NCBI RefSeq assembly: GCF_022682495.2
Contig: NC_071387.1
Span: forward strand, 150,768,347-150,832,346
Direction of reading: 5' to 3'
From: Desmodus rotundus
Taxonomy: Eukaryota > Chordata > Mammalia > Chiroptera > Phyllostomidae
DNA length: 64,000 nucleotides
Shown: positions 47,465 through 61,100 of the stretch, piece after piece
How positions within the stretch are numbered: position 1 is the first letter of the stretch
Layout of the letters: every line of letters starts with the position of its first letter
Made by a program: the position numbers and the translations under genes
The notes under the pieces: model-generated
Databases searched by the model: none
What the model was told of the DNA's origin: nothing
The model's input: the letters and a program-made list of their open reading frames with translations, nothing else

Positions 47465-47584
47465 CTGCTACTAAGAAACTTTATCAGGACGAAGCGTTGT
47501 GTCATGGTGCTTGTAAATGCTGCATACTACGTTAATAGTTGCTTTGACTGGGACTCACCCCCAAGGAGCCTTGCTGCTTTTGTG
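47465..47584 (+). CDS. MCTP1: MCTP1 exon: start of the C-terminal membrane region (fragment residues 321-360)
   Basis: The exon follows 'tcatctttattacag' and ends TTTGTG|gtatga. It is 120 nt, 40 codons, phase 0 at both ends. The peptide LLLRNFIRTKRCVMVLVNAA continues with YYVNSCFDWDSPPRSLAAFV. It begins the conserved C-terminal module of MCTP proteins that leads into the first membrane hairpin. Hydrophobic SLAAFV at the end is the beginning of transmembrane segment 1, whose remainder must be in the next exon. That exon is not found before 64000. The residue at 329 is Thr (RTKRC). Confidence 0.97.
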
Positions 47585-48099
47585 GTATGACCATACTGTT
47601 ATATTGTTATTCATTAAATTCAGTAATCGGAGCTGTGTGTTTCTGTGGCTATAGTAACAGTTATGTTGATGTGGCCATTTTAAAATTCCTATTTTAAGAC
47701 TTGACTGGACAGATTTGCCGTGGGCAGAACCTGATGGATCGTTCAAGGTCTGAGTCCCAGAATACATCCCCCCGCCCCCCGCCAGACTTCCGGAACACAA
47801 ACATCTCCGCCAATGTACCATTTTCCCCGTGACAGCTAAAAAGTAAAATTTTATATATTGCATAATCCCAAATCCCAATAGCAGAGCCAAGAAAAGTCCT
47901 TAGTGTTTAAAAAAAGTTATAATCTTGACCATCCCCATTTTACTTGTATTTATTCTATAGAGATATTTTTTCAAAATATGGCAATCATTGACAGTAGAAT
48001 GCTAGCTGGTAATACTTTAACATGTGGATCAATTGGAAGTAGATATGACCTATTTAAGCAGCAATTCATTATTTCTGGGATTTCCAGTTTTTAAAAAGG

Positions 48100-49030
48100 C
48101 ACAAGTGAGAATTTGATAGATCCAAATAGTCCTCTAACAATGTTCATCTTGTAGCCTTTTACTTTGGTTGTTTAAAAACTGCTGATAGACCAACTTGCAA
48201 AGCTAGAAAATCCGAAAGAATATTCTCCTCTGAGCTTTAGCTGGAATTTTCTGCTTTCACATTATTTTTGCTTATTCAGGATTTCAGTTTGAAGTTTAAG
48301 TGGAGTTCTTCTTTTGAAATCCTTTATTTTATTGTCACATTTGTTAGAGTATGGGTACCTGATGCTTTCTCACAGTTGCCAGTTTAGCCAAATATGACTT
48401 TATTTATTATGGGGGCTTACAAGAAGAGCCTTAATTAGAGTAACATATCATCGTTTTAGTATTACTATTCAAATGAGTATGGGCACATCTGTTTAGTACT
48501 TTGAGCTCTGTCCTCCTCTCAGGCCTTTTATAGGGTTTTCATTAATGTCTGAGCACATGGAACAAAGAGTGTATATGTCCCATTATGTTGTAAGTTACCA
48601 GAAAGTTAGGCAGCCTGCTTCCCATAGACATGTTGTTGTCTCCTTAAAGAAAGAGATTGTCATCATCATTAAATTTTAGAAAGGAAGCCCTGCCTCTTTC
48701 AAGACTCTTTTATTTAGTTCTTTCACATATCAAGTACTTTCGGCGGGGGTACGGGAGCTGTTAAGCAAACTTTATTATGATTTTTCATTATCATAGAGGC
48801 ACTTTGATGTTAATGAGGAAAAAATGATACTGAGTTTCTTTGTCTATTTTATGCTATTACATCCAAGTTCCATGATGCCTCGTCACGGACACAATAATAT
48901 TCTACCAGAAAGATTATGCTGCCATCTTTGATTCCCTCCTTCCAAAGTCATTCCCCACAGCTGTTTGTGAAATTTGAAAACAGAGAAATCTACAGAATTA
49001 AATAATTTGTTCAGGAACATTCATTTTTAA
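48100..49030. promoter_or_regulatory. Repeat-free intronic block, candidate conserved noncoding DNA
   Basis: No transposon remains are seen. It includes 'gatgcctcgtcacggacacaataatattc' at about 48873-48901 and 'gctgccatctttgattccc' (complement has an AAGATGGC YY1-like word) at about 48919. Conservation is assumed from sequence complexity only. Confidence 0.2.
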
Positions 49031-49539
49031 AACGGCATTACAATGTGTTTTGGAAGTCTTTATATAATTCATCTGGCTTCTAGATGTCACTCATGTATAG
49101 TGAATTCAAGATGGCAGACTTTGTTTAAAATTTCTTTCTGATTAATAAAAAAAAACCCACACCAAAATTCTGAGAAACTTAGGTACATGTACATGATAAT
49201 ACTTGAGTGATTTCACTATAAGAGGGTCAAAATTCACCAGGTAAGAAATGCAGCATCTCTGTTAGCTGGTGGTCAGGTTCTGACAGACTCAGTCCTGTGA
49301 AACAAGCTGAATGCAAGGTGCTTGCAACTAAAGAGGCGGCACAATAAGGGTGGGGAAAGGAACTGCTGGCACCAATGGTAAAAAATAGACCACAGACTAA
49401 TTTGTGAACACACAGTAAGGGTACTTTTGAGAAGAAACAATAATGCTAAATATTTTGTTGGGGAAAAAAGGTGCTGAATTACATTCTATTGAATGTGATG
49501 AAAACAATGAATGATAAAACCCAGCTTCACTTAGCTAGA

Positions 49540-49680
49540 CCTGTACTGAGAGTTCCACGAAAACGGGAACCCTGCCTTTTTCGCTGGTACTCCAGCATCA
49601 CCTGCAGAGTGTCTGTCATCTGGCAGGCTCCAAAATAAGTGGCTCTCTAAACCAATCGACCAACCAGTGAACCAAACTGG
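49540..49680 (+). repeat. Possible L2 3' fragment, forward
   Basis: 'gagagttccacgaaaacgggaaccctgcc' and 'tctgtcatctggcaggctccaaaataagtg' fit the L2 end loosely. Confidence 0.35.
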
Positions 49681-49889
49681 AAATTTTTCCTATGTGGAGA
49701 AACTTTTTATTCAGTGATGCCAGATAAATAAAGTGTTTTTACCGATCAAGCTAGTTATTAAATGATGATAGACATAGCTTAATGCTGCTGTACCAATTTT
49801 CCCTAGACCTTCCATTTACATTCTAAACTCTTTGTTAATCTCTCAATCATTTATTTTAACCTCAGATTAAATTCTAATAGAAAAAGATT

Positions 49890-50095
49890 TTTATACAATA
49901 ATAACTAACATTTATTAAACATTCATGTACCAGGAAATTGTTTTTTGGAACACTAATGCCTTTCATGTGTTAATGAGTTTAATATTGCCAATGAACTTAT
50001 TATGGCACAGACACCACTGTTTTCCAACATACAGAAAAGGAAACTGAGGCACAGAAAAGTTAAGTACCGTGGCCAAAGTCACACAACAGATATTA
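49890..50095 (-). repeat. MIR SINE, antisense
   Basis: 'aataataactaacatttattaaacattcatgtaccagg' through 'aacatacagaaaaggaaactgaggcacagaaaagttaagta' and 'ggccaaagtcacacaacag' is a clear antisense MIR. Confidence 0.85.
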
Positions 50096-53000
50096 TTTCC
50101 TTTCTAAAAGAACTTTTAAGTATGTACTGTGTAATCTTAACAATCAGCAAAAAAAATCTGTTGTAGGATTTTATTTATCTTATAGATACTAAATGATGTG
50201 AGTACTTAAAGGTGAAAAATTTCAAATATATAATTGCATAGCCAGAGCCTTTTTAGGCCAGTTTATTGGAAAAAACTGCTTTCCATTAGGGGAAGAGTAT
50301 GAGCAGTACCCCATTGTTACAAACATATTGTTCCCATCATTCCCTGTGGCTGGCTCATGGTCTATTATTATAATATTGGTTCCACTTGGCCCAGTTTTTC
50401 ATACATGCAGCTGCCTCACGGACCATGTGCATTTGTACCATTATACAGCTTGGTTTTAGGTCCAGATCAGTGAACTTTATAACATGTAAGTGCCATTTTT
50501 TCTATTCTGTTTTATTTTTCTTTTCTAATTTACTACCACAAAATAACTGTGAAACAAAGAAATTAAAATGGAAAAAGAGTAACTCTTTGTCCTAATGTCA
50601 AGTAAAGTGGAGAGAATGAGAAATGCAGGGCGGAGCTGCGCTGGCCTCTTCAGCACCATCGCTGTGTGCTGGGGGGAAGAGTCAAAGCCAGCTGCCGATG
50701 TGAGAAGCTGAAATCGGCCTACAAGGCGATGGATACAATATAAGTGAACACGTTCCTGGGAACGTCTGTGTTTTCGTGCTCTGAATTAGGTTTTTAAATT
50801 TTGCTATGAATATCGTAGGTCTGAGAGCGAACACAGACGGATGTGTTGCAGAAGACACTGCTTGCCTCTTGGAATCATCTATTTGTAGACGTGGCATTGA
50901 CTCATAAATTGGGCCTAATTTTCATCAGGCTCTTGACCAGACATTTGTGTTCTTATGGATGTCAGTGGGTGCAACACGGGGAGAAAAAGAGTGCACATTC
51001 TCTCTTTCTCTTCAGTACTGTCATTTCTCACTGTAATGAGCACGAAAATAATTGGACAACTGAGCTATCAGTAAAAGGACACACTTCAGTGTGCGTCAAA
51101 GAATTATTTTACAGGACAAACTTTAATCTTTAAATGTGATTGTAGATAATTTGTGGTACCATCTGTCCATTTGGAATTGTTTTAGCCTTTTCTGTCGTTA
51201 TACAGTAAGTGCCGCTGTGTTTAACATTAACATTTGATATTTTACACATTTAATTTCTGTTCTGCTGTGTGGTCCTTAGGGAATGGAGTGCTAGTGCTAC
51301 ATGAGAGAGACAAAGTATTGATCAGTTAACATTTCAGCTACATTTATGTATGTCGCAAAATTAATGAAAATGCCAGACAAAAATGTCAGAGTGCACAAAA
51401 AGGTAGAATTTAAATTTGGTAGTTTAATGGAAAGTTTAAGATGTGCATTATCAAAAATGTCCTGTTGCCTTTAAAGTACAATTCCTAACAGAGTAACTAC
51501 AGAGAGACACATATTTTACTTAGAGGAACAATGAACATGAATTATGAAGGGATGTCAACTCCTCAAAGTACTCTGTGCTCCAAAACGGCATGTTTGAAGG
51601 CTTAACTGTTACTCATAAAATACATTTGTTTCTGTTCATATCTGACGACTTCTGGCTTTGACCCTCCGTACTGACCAACCTACAAGGCAGGCTTCCTACT
51701 GAGATTCTCTCCCTAGGTTTTCCTTGGTATCCACGCGTTCCTTTTGTGTCAAAACTGAGAATTACCTCCATGGCAGTTCATCGAGGCCACTCTGATTCAT
51801 TACTCGTTCCTTTTGAGTCCTTTTCAAACGCCTGGTTTTCCTTTGCTTCCAGATAATTTGTGCTCCACCTTCATTCAATCCCCATTTTAGTAAAGGATCA
51901 CACTCGGGACAACAGCTACTCTCAGAAAAGCTGGACCATTATGCAGGAAAAGAGAAAAAAACAGGGATGATGTATGCAAAGAAAGACATGGGGCAGCTCT
52001 GTGTAGCCAAATGATGAAAAAAAAATGGAGGAAGCACAAGCAGAGGAGGAGGAACTGACTCTCAGAGCCGGTGGATATTAACACAATGTTCTGAAGACAA
52101 TAAGCTCTTAAGGATTCCTTATCAAGTACTTCCTGAGTAGAAAACCTGCTGCCATTAAATAACATATGGATTTTTCTAAAAGTTATTACATACAATAAGG
52201 ACATTGTAAGTGGCCTTCTTGCTCAGGGGCTACAAAGGGAACGTTGCTTAAGGAGAAATATCAGAGTGAAGACAAAGGCATGTCTCTGTCACCAGTAGTT
52301 CTGGTTTTAGCATTCCTGTTACTGAACAATGTGGGGTGATTGTACTGCATGTGGAAGATGACTTTGGGTTTCCAACAGAAATTCCTATTTTAAAAGCTTT
52401 CAGAGACATCGCCACGACTACACCAAGAACATTATGCTTCAAGTCCATGGCAATATTCAAATGATTTTTGTAGAAATTTTTTGATGTTCTTGTTGCCATG
52501 ATTTTATTTTAGGATTAGGAGAAAAATTGGAAATGTTCCAGATGTAGTTTTTGTTACTTTCCTGCAATAGCAAAACAGAAGGACACCCCCAAAATCAAAG
52601 AAACAAGTACCAAAGCAAAATTATCTATAACTGTTGGTCATACCCCTATATTCTTGAGGTAATTCTAAACCTCCATGCCCTTCTTCACTTATACTTTTCT
52701 CTGATATAAACACTAAGGTTAGGACACAGTATTTCCAATGTAATGTATAGAAATTTTAAAGGTACTTTAAACATTGCCTTCACAAATGTGTGAGGAAAGA
52801 AGAAAGCCTATATATCGAATGGAATTTCATTGATTTAGAAGATGGTATACCTCCAAAGTTGCCTGAAATGTCTTTTACAAAGTCAAAGATTACTGACAGC
52901 TAGAAGATTCTAATACTACAGTTTTATTTTCAGTAAATAGATGGTATGCCCAATTCATATGGACATGCTGGCACTTTAAATTGATACTCAAAATATAATT

Positions 53001-56000
53001 TTCCCCAAATTTGTCTGAATTCCAAGAAAGAATAATTTTTTTAAACATTGGCCTATGAAAAATTAGATTTTCTTAATTGGTGCCTCTTACAAAGCAGTGC
53101 ATATGAATTCTTACAATTGCATCAAAAACCACAATTTGGAAGCAAATTTAGTTTTAGGATTGATCACAATGAGCTAAGATCACCCCTGAATCAGGAAATG
53201 TAGCAAATCAGATAGTAATGCAACAAAGCATTTGGACTAGATTTCTCTAACCCTTCTTGAGGAATGGTGTTCCAGTTCAGTTTGGAGGTCTGTTGAAATG
53301 TGTGGTCTTTTTGCTTTGTTTTTGTAGCTGTTATATATAGAGATACAGCACTTCCTCACATCACTGCCTAGTTCTCTTTAAATGAGGGCAACACACTTCT
53401 TTGGTTTTTATTAATAGGCGTTAGCAAGAGGGCCTCCTGCTCTTTGGAGGGAGGTAATCACATAAGCCACAGAGTGTATTACTTTCTGTAAAGCTTATTC
53501 CTCTTAAATTTTACTTCATATTTATGATAACAACAACTTAATTCTTATAGCACATGCCACACATTCTATTGTCTCTACTCTCCCTCCTGTGTCCTCTAAA
53601 GCAGGAAGTAGTAAGATGCTATAATCTGGGGACATTTTCTTCTGGGGGTGATTTGGGGAAAATAACTTTATTGCACTTTTTCTCAAGTATAGTGCTGTTG
53701 TGCTATATTATAATCAAACACAAACCACAGATACCACCAAGATAACTATGATATGATATTGGATCTAGGAATTAGCCTTCTCATGAACTGTAATGGTATC
53801 TGCAGTGAAGGTTGTGGGGGCGGGGTCAGTGATGCCTCACTGTAGCCCCTTCTTGCTGTATGGCTGCTGTCCCATTCACCTCAAGGAGCCTCTTTGCATC
53901 ACTTTATGAGGTAGTTTTAGTCTCAAAACCTTTATGAGACCCTGAAAAATACTGTGCATGGTGCATTTTATAAGAAGTTGACTAAGATCAAAAATTACAA
54001 AATGATAAAATCAGAGCTGTCTGCTTCCAGATTCCTAAACCAAAATTCTCATCCTCTGAAGAATTTTCTACCTTCCTGCTTTAATTTAAATTGTTAAGAA
54101 CATGCATTCTGAACCATAAGCAAGCCATCTTCACTGCAAACTATTTTCATGTAAAGTGTTTTGTAAAGAAAAATGTTTCAATGAGTAAGATAATTATATG
54201 GTTTATTTTAGTAAAATTTTAGAAAATAAGAGTAATAACTTTTCAAAGATTTTAAATTATAATAGAAATACACTCATTAATAAACTTTAGACAGTAAGTT
54301 CACTCTCTACATATTTTAATGCCCCTTTTGTATCAAGTAAATATTAAGAAATAGTAGAATGCTTTCTGTTATCCATTTTTTCTACTTTGATCAGATATGA
54401 AGATATACCTTAAAATTATTAATGCATTAGAGTTAATTTACCAAGTGAGAAGCTACCCTGAAATGTTGTTAAGGAAGTTGTTCCTGTTTCCATTGCCTCT
54501 TTTCTAGCCGTTTGACCACATTTTACCATGACAGTCAGAATTGGATATAAAGACAGTCATCAGTCTTGCCACAGTACAACTGGACCTTATGACTGTGCTT
54601 TGGTTGCCCCTTCTACTCTGCTGTGAAGACAGAGGGCCAACACTCAGCAAGTGGCAACGTTAGAGATCAGGAACAGAGTGAGGATGAGTGACTGCTTCTT
54701 GTGTTCACACCAGTTATCGGCGACTGGCTCAAAGGGAGGCCATGCAGAGAAATTAGAGAAAAGCTAAGACACAAGGAAAGATGGAAATTATATCAATTGT
54801 AAACAGATAATTGGATAAAAACCAAAGTCAATCCTGATTTTAAGGATGGTATCAAAAATTTTAGCAATAAAACTTGGCTTTAAAAAATCTTAAATCAATC
54901 TCTTTCATATTCACCATCTAAGGAGAAAAAGTTGATTTAATGTAATGAATACTAAAGAATATGATTTTGTCAGAGTGTTGATTTTCAGAGGGCTGTGAAT
55001 CATCGTGTTATCTTACAATTTTTTTTCTCTTCTCAAAGAACCAATTTTTGCCCCCTTGGGTGCCACATAGCCTCCATTGAGAATGCATGCTCTAAATGAA
55101 GTTTAATGTGAGTTTAACTATGTTTGCTTTCATAATGTTTGGATCTGCTATAGTTTGCATACAATGCAAATTATCCCCATAGATATTCAGTCTGGAGAAA
55201 GAGAATTTGTAATCTCTATACAAAATCATTGACTACATTGGAGTCTGACTAAAAGAAAAATTGTGTTTGGTTTCATATATGTAAAAGAATTAAGTCTTCT
55301 CCATATGAAAATCCATATGAGAGTTTTCTTCTCTCCACCAATTCCAAGGGTGCACTGTTGTGCTTCACTGAAATGAAGAAGTGGGGTGAACATTAATTCT
55401 GGCCTAAGTAGTCTAACATCTCTCATTATGAGGGTTTGATAGGTTTTGTCCATACTTTGCACTATATTTATGACTAATAGATAATCTTTATATTCTTAAA
55501 TGAATATCATTATGTCAGAGATATAAAAGCATACTTCATTAGGTTCAATTACCTATTAGATCTTCATAGGAAGGGCAGGAATGAAGGTGGTAGAGCAGGA
55601 AAGTCATTTGAAACAGTTAAGATACATGTTCTACTGGCCATTCTACATGGCAAGTTCCCCAGTTCCCCACAGGAATGACAAAACTTCTACTACTGCAATA
55701 TATCAATACTATATAAATATATGATGTTTTATACCCACTGTACTAAAATACAAATAATTTCACTGCATTTTCCATAGTTGGCATTCTATGCAGCTCCTAC
55801 CAAGCAGACTTCAGGCAATGCTTACATGTTTCAACTAAGAATATAGCATCCACTTTTGTCATAAAGTGTTGCTGAATTAAGTATTATTTCCCATAGTCAA
55901 TTGGATTTAATTTAAAATAATAGATCACCAAGGTGTAAAGCAGTCCACTAACCAAAAGTTAGTATACTGAGGTAATATAAAAGAGGTGTTATATGTTTGA

Positions 56001-56806
56001 AGTGATATTAGGAAAGTGATGGCTGCTACTCAGAGAAAATGAATTCGTAAATATAGAAACTCAGAGAGCTGAGTTTGCCTTTTCTAGTTAGGCAGCAGTA
56101 CTGAAAACTTGTCTGATTTGGTTTTAGATTCTTTTAAATAGAGTTGGGCTCTTCCATTGCAAATCCTATTGTATCTCTAAACCAGGTAGCTGGTATTTAT
56201 AAGACCTTTAAACCTAGGATCCACTAGTTTGTCTGGTCAGGCACTGTTGTTTACATATCTAAAATTCCCAGAATATGAGCCTCCTACCATGGTTTTATTT
56301 CTAACTCCTAAATATTTTTCATATAGGCTCCTACGCTCCAAATAAGATGTAAAAGTCTGTTTTGTAAAGTAGTTGCTTAGACCTTGGGTCACATTTCCTC
56401 ATTAGTAGCAACATCACATAGAGCGTGTTACAGATGCACTCACAAAGCCTACGGAGCCCCTCACAGAGTACTGGCAGTAGAAGAGGAACATTACATGTAG
56501 GAAGTGGATTCAGTGAGATCACAGCTGGGTGCTCAGGATGCTAGGAGCACATCTGTCCAATATCAGCTTCAAGATAGAGCATCTTCCTAGTGGCAAAGGC
56601 AGAGTGGGCTTTGAAAGGTTCAGATAAAAGAAGAAGAAGATGACAGTTGGAAAGGGAGTCTGGACATTATTTTACAATAGAGGAAATTAAAGTGCTATTT
56701 GGTAAAGGGATTGACTGAAACACTAACTCTATTTCTCCCCCACTTGCTGGTAATGGGGGCTCCAAAGACAGTAGCACTGAGAAGGCAAAAGGTCAAAGAC
56801 AGAGAT

Positions 56807-56838
56807 AGAAAGAGGGGGGAGGGAAGAGAGAGAGAGAG
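56807..56838 (+). repeat. 32-nt purine tract with an (AG)n part
   Basis: Uninterrupted A/G run 'agaaagaggggggagggaag' followed by (ag)n. A simple sequence that could form H-DNA but has no assigned role. Confidence 0.7.
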
Positions 56839-58059
56839 CTTGAGAGATTCTGAAGTTAATAAGTCCTTAATTAAGAAAAACTAAGTGTCTGACCTTATTC
56901 TGTAGAGTTCTAAGGGTGTAAAGTTGGACTACTGATCATTGGTATTTCCCGTTAAAGAATGTGTTGATTTTGGAGGGCTGGAATTGCCTATTTGAAATAG
57001 GAAGTCTGAGTTCACTTTGCTTAGTATTATACCTGTGGTTTAAGCAATAAGTGTATATCTTATGTTTTGATGAACTTTTCTATCAGTTGAGGTCGTATCA
57101 CACAATGGCTCCCAAAAACTCTGCCATTATATGTGTATGGTAATAAAGAACCTTTATAGAGTTCACTATGTGTTTAAATGAGGTACATTTTAGACAAGTG
57201 CAGAAATGTCATTTGGCCTCCAAGTAATATAAATTACATATTCCCAAAGGTAAATGTAGACTCATTAAGAATATATTTCCCTGGTTTCAAACATATATTA
57301 TCATTGAGCTGCTTAAACAGTTTAAACCATCTATATTGATCCATATTGATTTAATTGTAGCTAAGATGAACCTGTACATGGGCCAGATTTCCATTAGACT
57401 AAATAAATGCCAGGGGGAAACAGTGTATGTATTCTGAATTATTAGGAAAGCTGGAGATCCAGAATCATTGTATTGCGCTTACCCTAAATTAATAACTTGG
57501 GCATATTTTGAGATACTGTTAGAATTTGTAGGGTGTTGCCAACTTCATTACATCAATTATGTGAGGTACAGTTTGCTATAAACTCAGTGCACCAATTTAT
57601 TGCAGTTGGAGTTACTGGAGTGGAGACAGCTAAATTAAATCATCTGTGTGAAATGCTTTGAAGGCCTTAACTACCAGGGCCTGTGGATCAGTTAGGTTTG
57701 AACGATGTACAGGATCACAACACCCCAAGTTTTTGTTTCTGAGAGCCAGGTATTAATCTTGAAACATGATTTAGCTTAAAATTATCATTTGAAAATATTC
57801 TGTGTTGGACCTAAGAAAGAGACATAAATCATAAGGAAAAATATTCCATCAATGTTTGCTGAAAATGCATGATTTTTCTTCCAAAAATATATTGGAGACA
57901 TATTTAATAAAACCTAAGTTCTATTTCTAATTGACTAGAATGCTTAACCTAAGTTTAAGGAACTAGGAAATAAAATAGATTGTAAACTTAAAAATGCCAT
58001 TTGTCAGTATTTTTAATCCATTACTAGAACCAGTGACAGGAAATAAATTCAAGCTGTTC

Positions 58060-58145
58060 TGCTTGAGATGCATTCCCGTTGCCATTAACAGATCTTCCCC
58101 GTTTTCTTGCACACTCAATAAAACTGTGTTGAATGACTGACTCAG
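58060..58145 (+). repeat. Possible L2 tail fragment, forward
   Basis: 'ttcttgcacactcaataaaactgtgttgaatgactgac' resembles an L2 end. Short and uncertain. Confidence 0.35.
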
Positions 58146-61100
58146 ATGACTTCGGCGGCAAAACTTGAAGTTAAAGCTGTAATATCGTAACAGAAACCCC
58201 CAACAGTAGTATCAGATGAAGCTGAGAATAAATGTAGTATATCAGGCATCATAAAAGGGTAAATGTGGGGTACATTTATGCTCTTCTCTATCTACTATGA
58301 GATTCATACATAAGATTCACACTCATTATTTCTGTCATCTTAATGAGATCAGTGTGGGAACATTTCTCTTCTCTCCCTCTTGACTGTCAGAAATGGGGCA
58401 CTCCATTATTTCTCCTCCCTCTCTGTACTTTTAAAGGACTTGTAATGTTTTCTTGGAAGGCCAGAAATGTGAACTGTTTACAGCAGGCGGCCCCAGAGTA
58501 TGGCACAAACGGGCTAAAGGACTTTACCTGGAGACCACAGCGTTAGTCTCTCTTGCTCTCACTTACTTTCTCTCATGTGTGCACTTTCATTTATCATTTT
58601 TCCAGATTTTCTCATCTGCTCTCTTTCTCAAGGGTTTTTTTTTTTTTAAAGAAGGGAAAAGATGTTTTCTGCACGTGCAGAAAAATATGGTACCTGACTG
58701 TTACCTCTAAATGCTCTCCTCTTTCTCATGGATCTGTTGCCCTGGTGGATTTCGCACAGCCTTCCTAAACCAAACCTGAATGCGGTTGGTTTGTGTGTCC
58801 AAGCCAGACACGTGTATGGCCTTGAACTGAAAGAGGTAAAATGGGCAAGGGACCAACTTCTGATAAATCTGATCCTCAAATTTTCAGATCTGTAGTCACT
58901 GTTTATAATTGAAGTTGCTAGGAGAGGTTTTTTTGTCTTATTTTAAATCACAGATTCCCTTCATCATTAAGGACAAGACAGCAGGAACTTACGGAAATAT
59001 TATTTAAGCCATCTAGGCTATTATTAATTTACATTATACCCACACTGTTTTTAGTAATGCTTTCCTTTAGAGGAACTCGTGTGTTAGAGGCTTCCCTTTA
59101 ACGTGATTGAAGAATTTTAAAGTAGGCATTTTTAATATTTGCTGCCCTCTTAATTATAACTTTAGTGCACCACTGTTAGCACAGGGATTATGAGTTAATA
59201 AAAGTGTCATAGTATTAGTGAATAAAACACTATATAATTTTCCCCAGGTAATGATTAACAGCATAAGACTATATTAATAATACTCTTAGTGTACAGTTCC
59301 TAACTAAATTTGATTCTCATCTTTTAGAATGTAATTTGGTATTGGAATTCAGTAATAAAATGTTCGAGGGTTTAGTAAGCTAGTTGATGTAAACTTCTTA
59401 GATCCATGAATTTTTTCTAATGATTTGTATTACATTGCTATGCAAGATATCATTCTTTTTAAAAATGAATCTGAAAGTTTTAAATGTTAGCCTAGCATTT
59501 GCCAGAGTAACCTTATTGAGATTCATAAAGAGCTTATTTATCTCATCACAGAATTTGTTAAAACAGTTGAAAAATAAAATTAATAAGCCATTAGGTCATT
59601 ATTATGTAATGGTTTTGCTCACATAGATAAATGAATTTCTTTCTCTCTCTCTTTTTTTTGAATAATGTCTCTTTGGCTTTGTTCTGTGGCTGCAGCGGGC
59701 TGTTAGTATGTATCTTTATACCATCAGAATGAATGAGATATATCTGTATAAATTATTGATTCACTTGAGCCTACCTCTGTAATTCAGAGCTGAAAACTCT
59801 GGCAGCTTATCTAATAGATGATATAACTAGGAGACTGGAGTTACCTACCACAGCAACAATTGCCAGTTGGGGGGTCAAATGCCCTTTTACCTTTATACCT
59901 GAACACCTGCAAATTGAGCTGTATCCCATTCAGAATTTTAAGAACAGGTCCATTGTCACAGGAAGTAGAGTTTGTTTCTTGGAGAAAATTATGCCAGTTC
60001 TAGTTCTGAATGAAAGACAAGGCTTTTATTACTCAAGGGATATTAGGGCTGACTGCTTTTTTGAGAAAACAAATTTGCTGTAACTTTATCTGTAATTTAG
60101 TCTTGAATGGGTGCAAATAGACTGCACATTGTATGGTGCAGAAAGAAGAAAATAGGGGTTTGTTAAAGCCATACAAGGGCTATGTAACCATTATATTTCC
60201 GAGGGAAGTCTTATCGGAATTGCAAATTATAAGGGGAGTAGTTTGGTTACAGCCTTAGCATCAAACACCTGTTTTGAATTTAGTTTAGAAAGACATTGGA
60301 ATAGAAAGTTCGTATAAAGTTGTGGATGATGAAATAGCCATCTCCCGAAAGTTACCATATAGCTTGTCTTTGACTCTGAGACGGGCCCAATCCAGAAACT
60401 TCAGAAATTATTCTAATCACTCACTCCCCGTGAGGTTGAATGTTAGCCTCGGAGCTGGTTGGGGTATGTTGACTTGTTTCCTTTGTATAAGAAGATTAGA
60501 TTCATAGGATTATGTACCCTTTCTAATTAAGAAAATAATAATCCTCTGTAATATTCTTTGCCTAAGAGTCTGAGTCAAGCTTTGCCAAGGCTGAGAGAAA
60601 GATGAATGTTTTGAGTGTGGGACGAGAGAAAGCATACCTTAGCTGATGAGCTCGCAGGTCACACAGTGTGGGAACTAATGGATTGTATATTTGGAGAAAC
60701 TCATCCCTCAAGTTGGTCACCCACTGCTTAGTCAGCAAGCCCAGTAGTTGTCATAGAAACACTCATTTTTACAGTATTATAGTTGATCACTGACATGGAA
60801 CCAGACTAGGTAATCAAACATCTCAGCCATATGCTTGTTCTGAGCTCCAACATAGTCAATTAGCACATTTTCTATTAAAAACTTCGTTGTAATAGGTCTT
60901 CATTAGCTCGCAGTTGCCATAATTGAATAGTTACTCAATTATGATCCTCCCCCACCTCATTTTCACTTCTTTTCAGAGTCCAAGTAGGAATATGTCCAAG
61001 AACACTCATGAGCCCCACCTCAAACAGGCTGTTCGAAGTTGACTCGGGGTTTAGTACTTACACTTTTCTTGCTGGGTTTTGGCATGGAGAACTAGGCCCT

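Noticed and set aside
52248..52499. 83-codon minus-strand ORF
   Set aside because: Considered as a retrocopy fragment, but no recognisable parent gene, poly(A) tail or target duplication.
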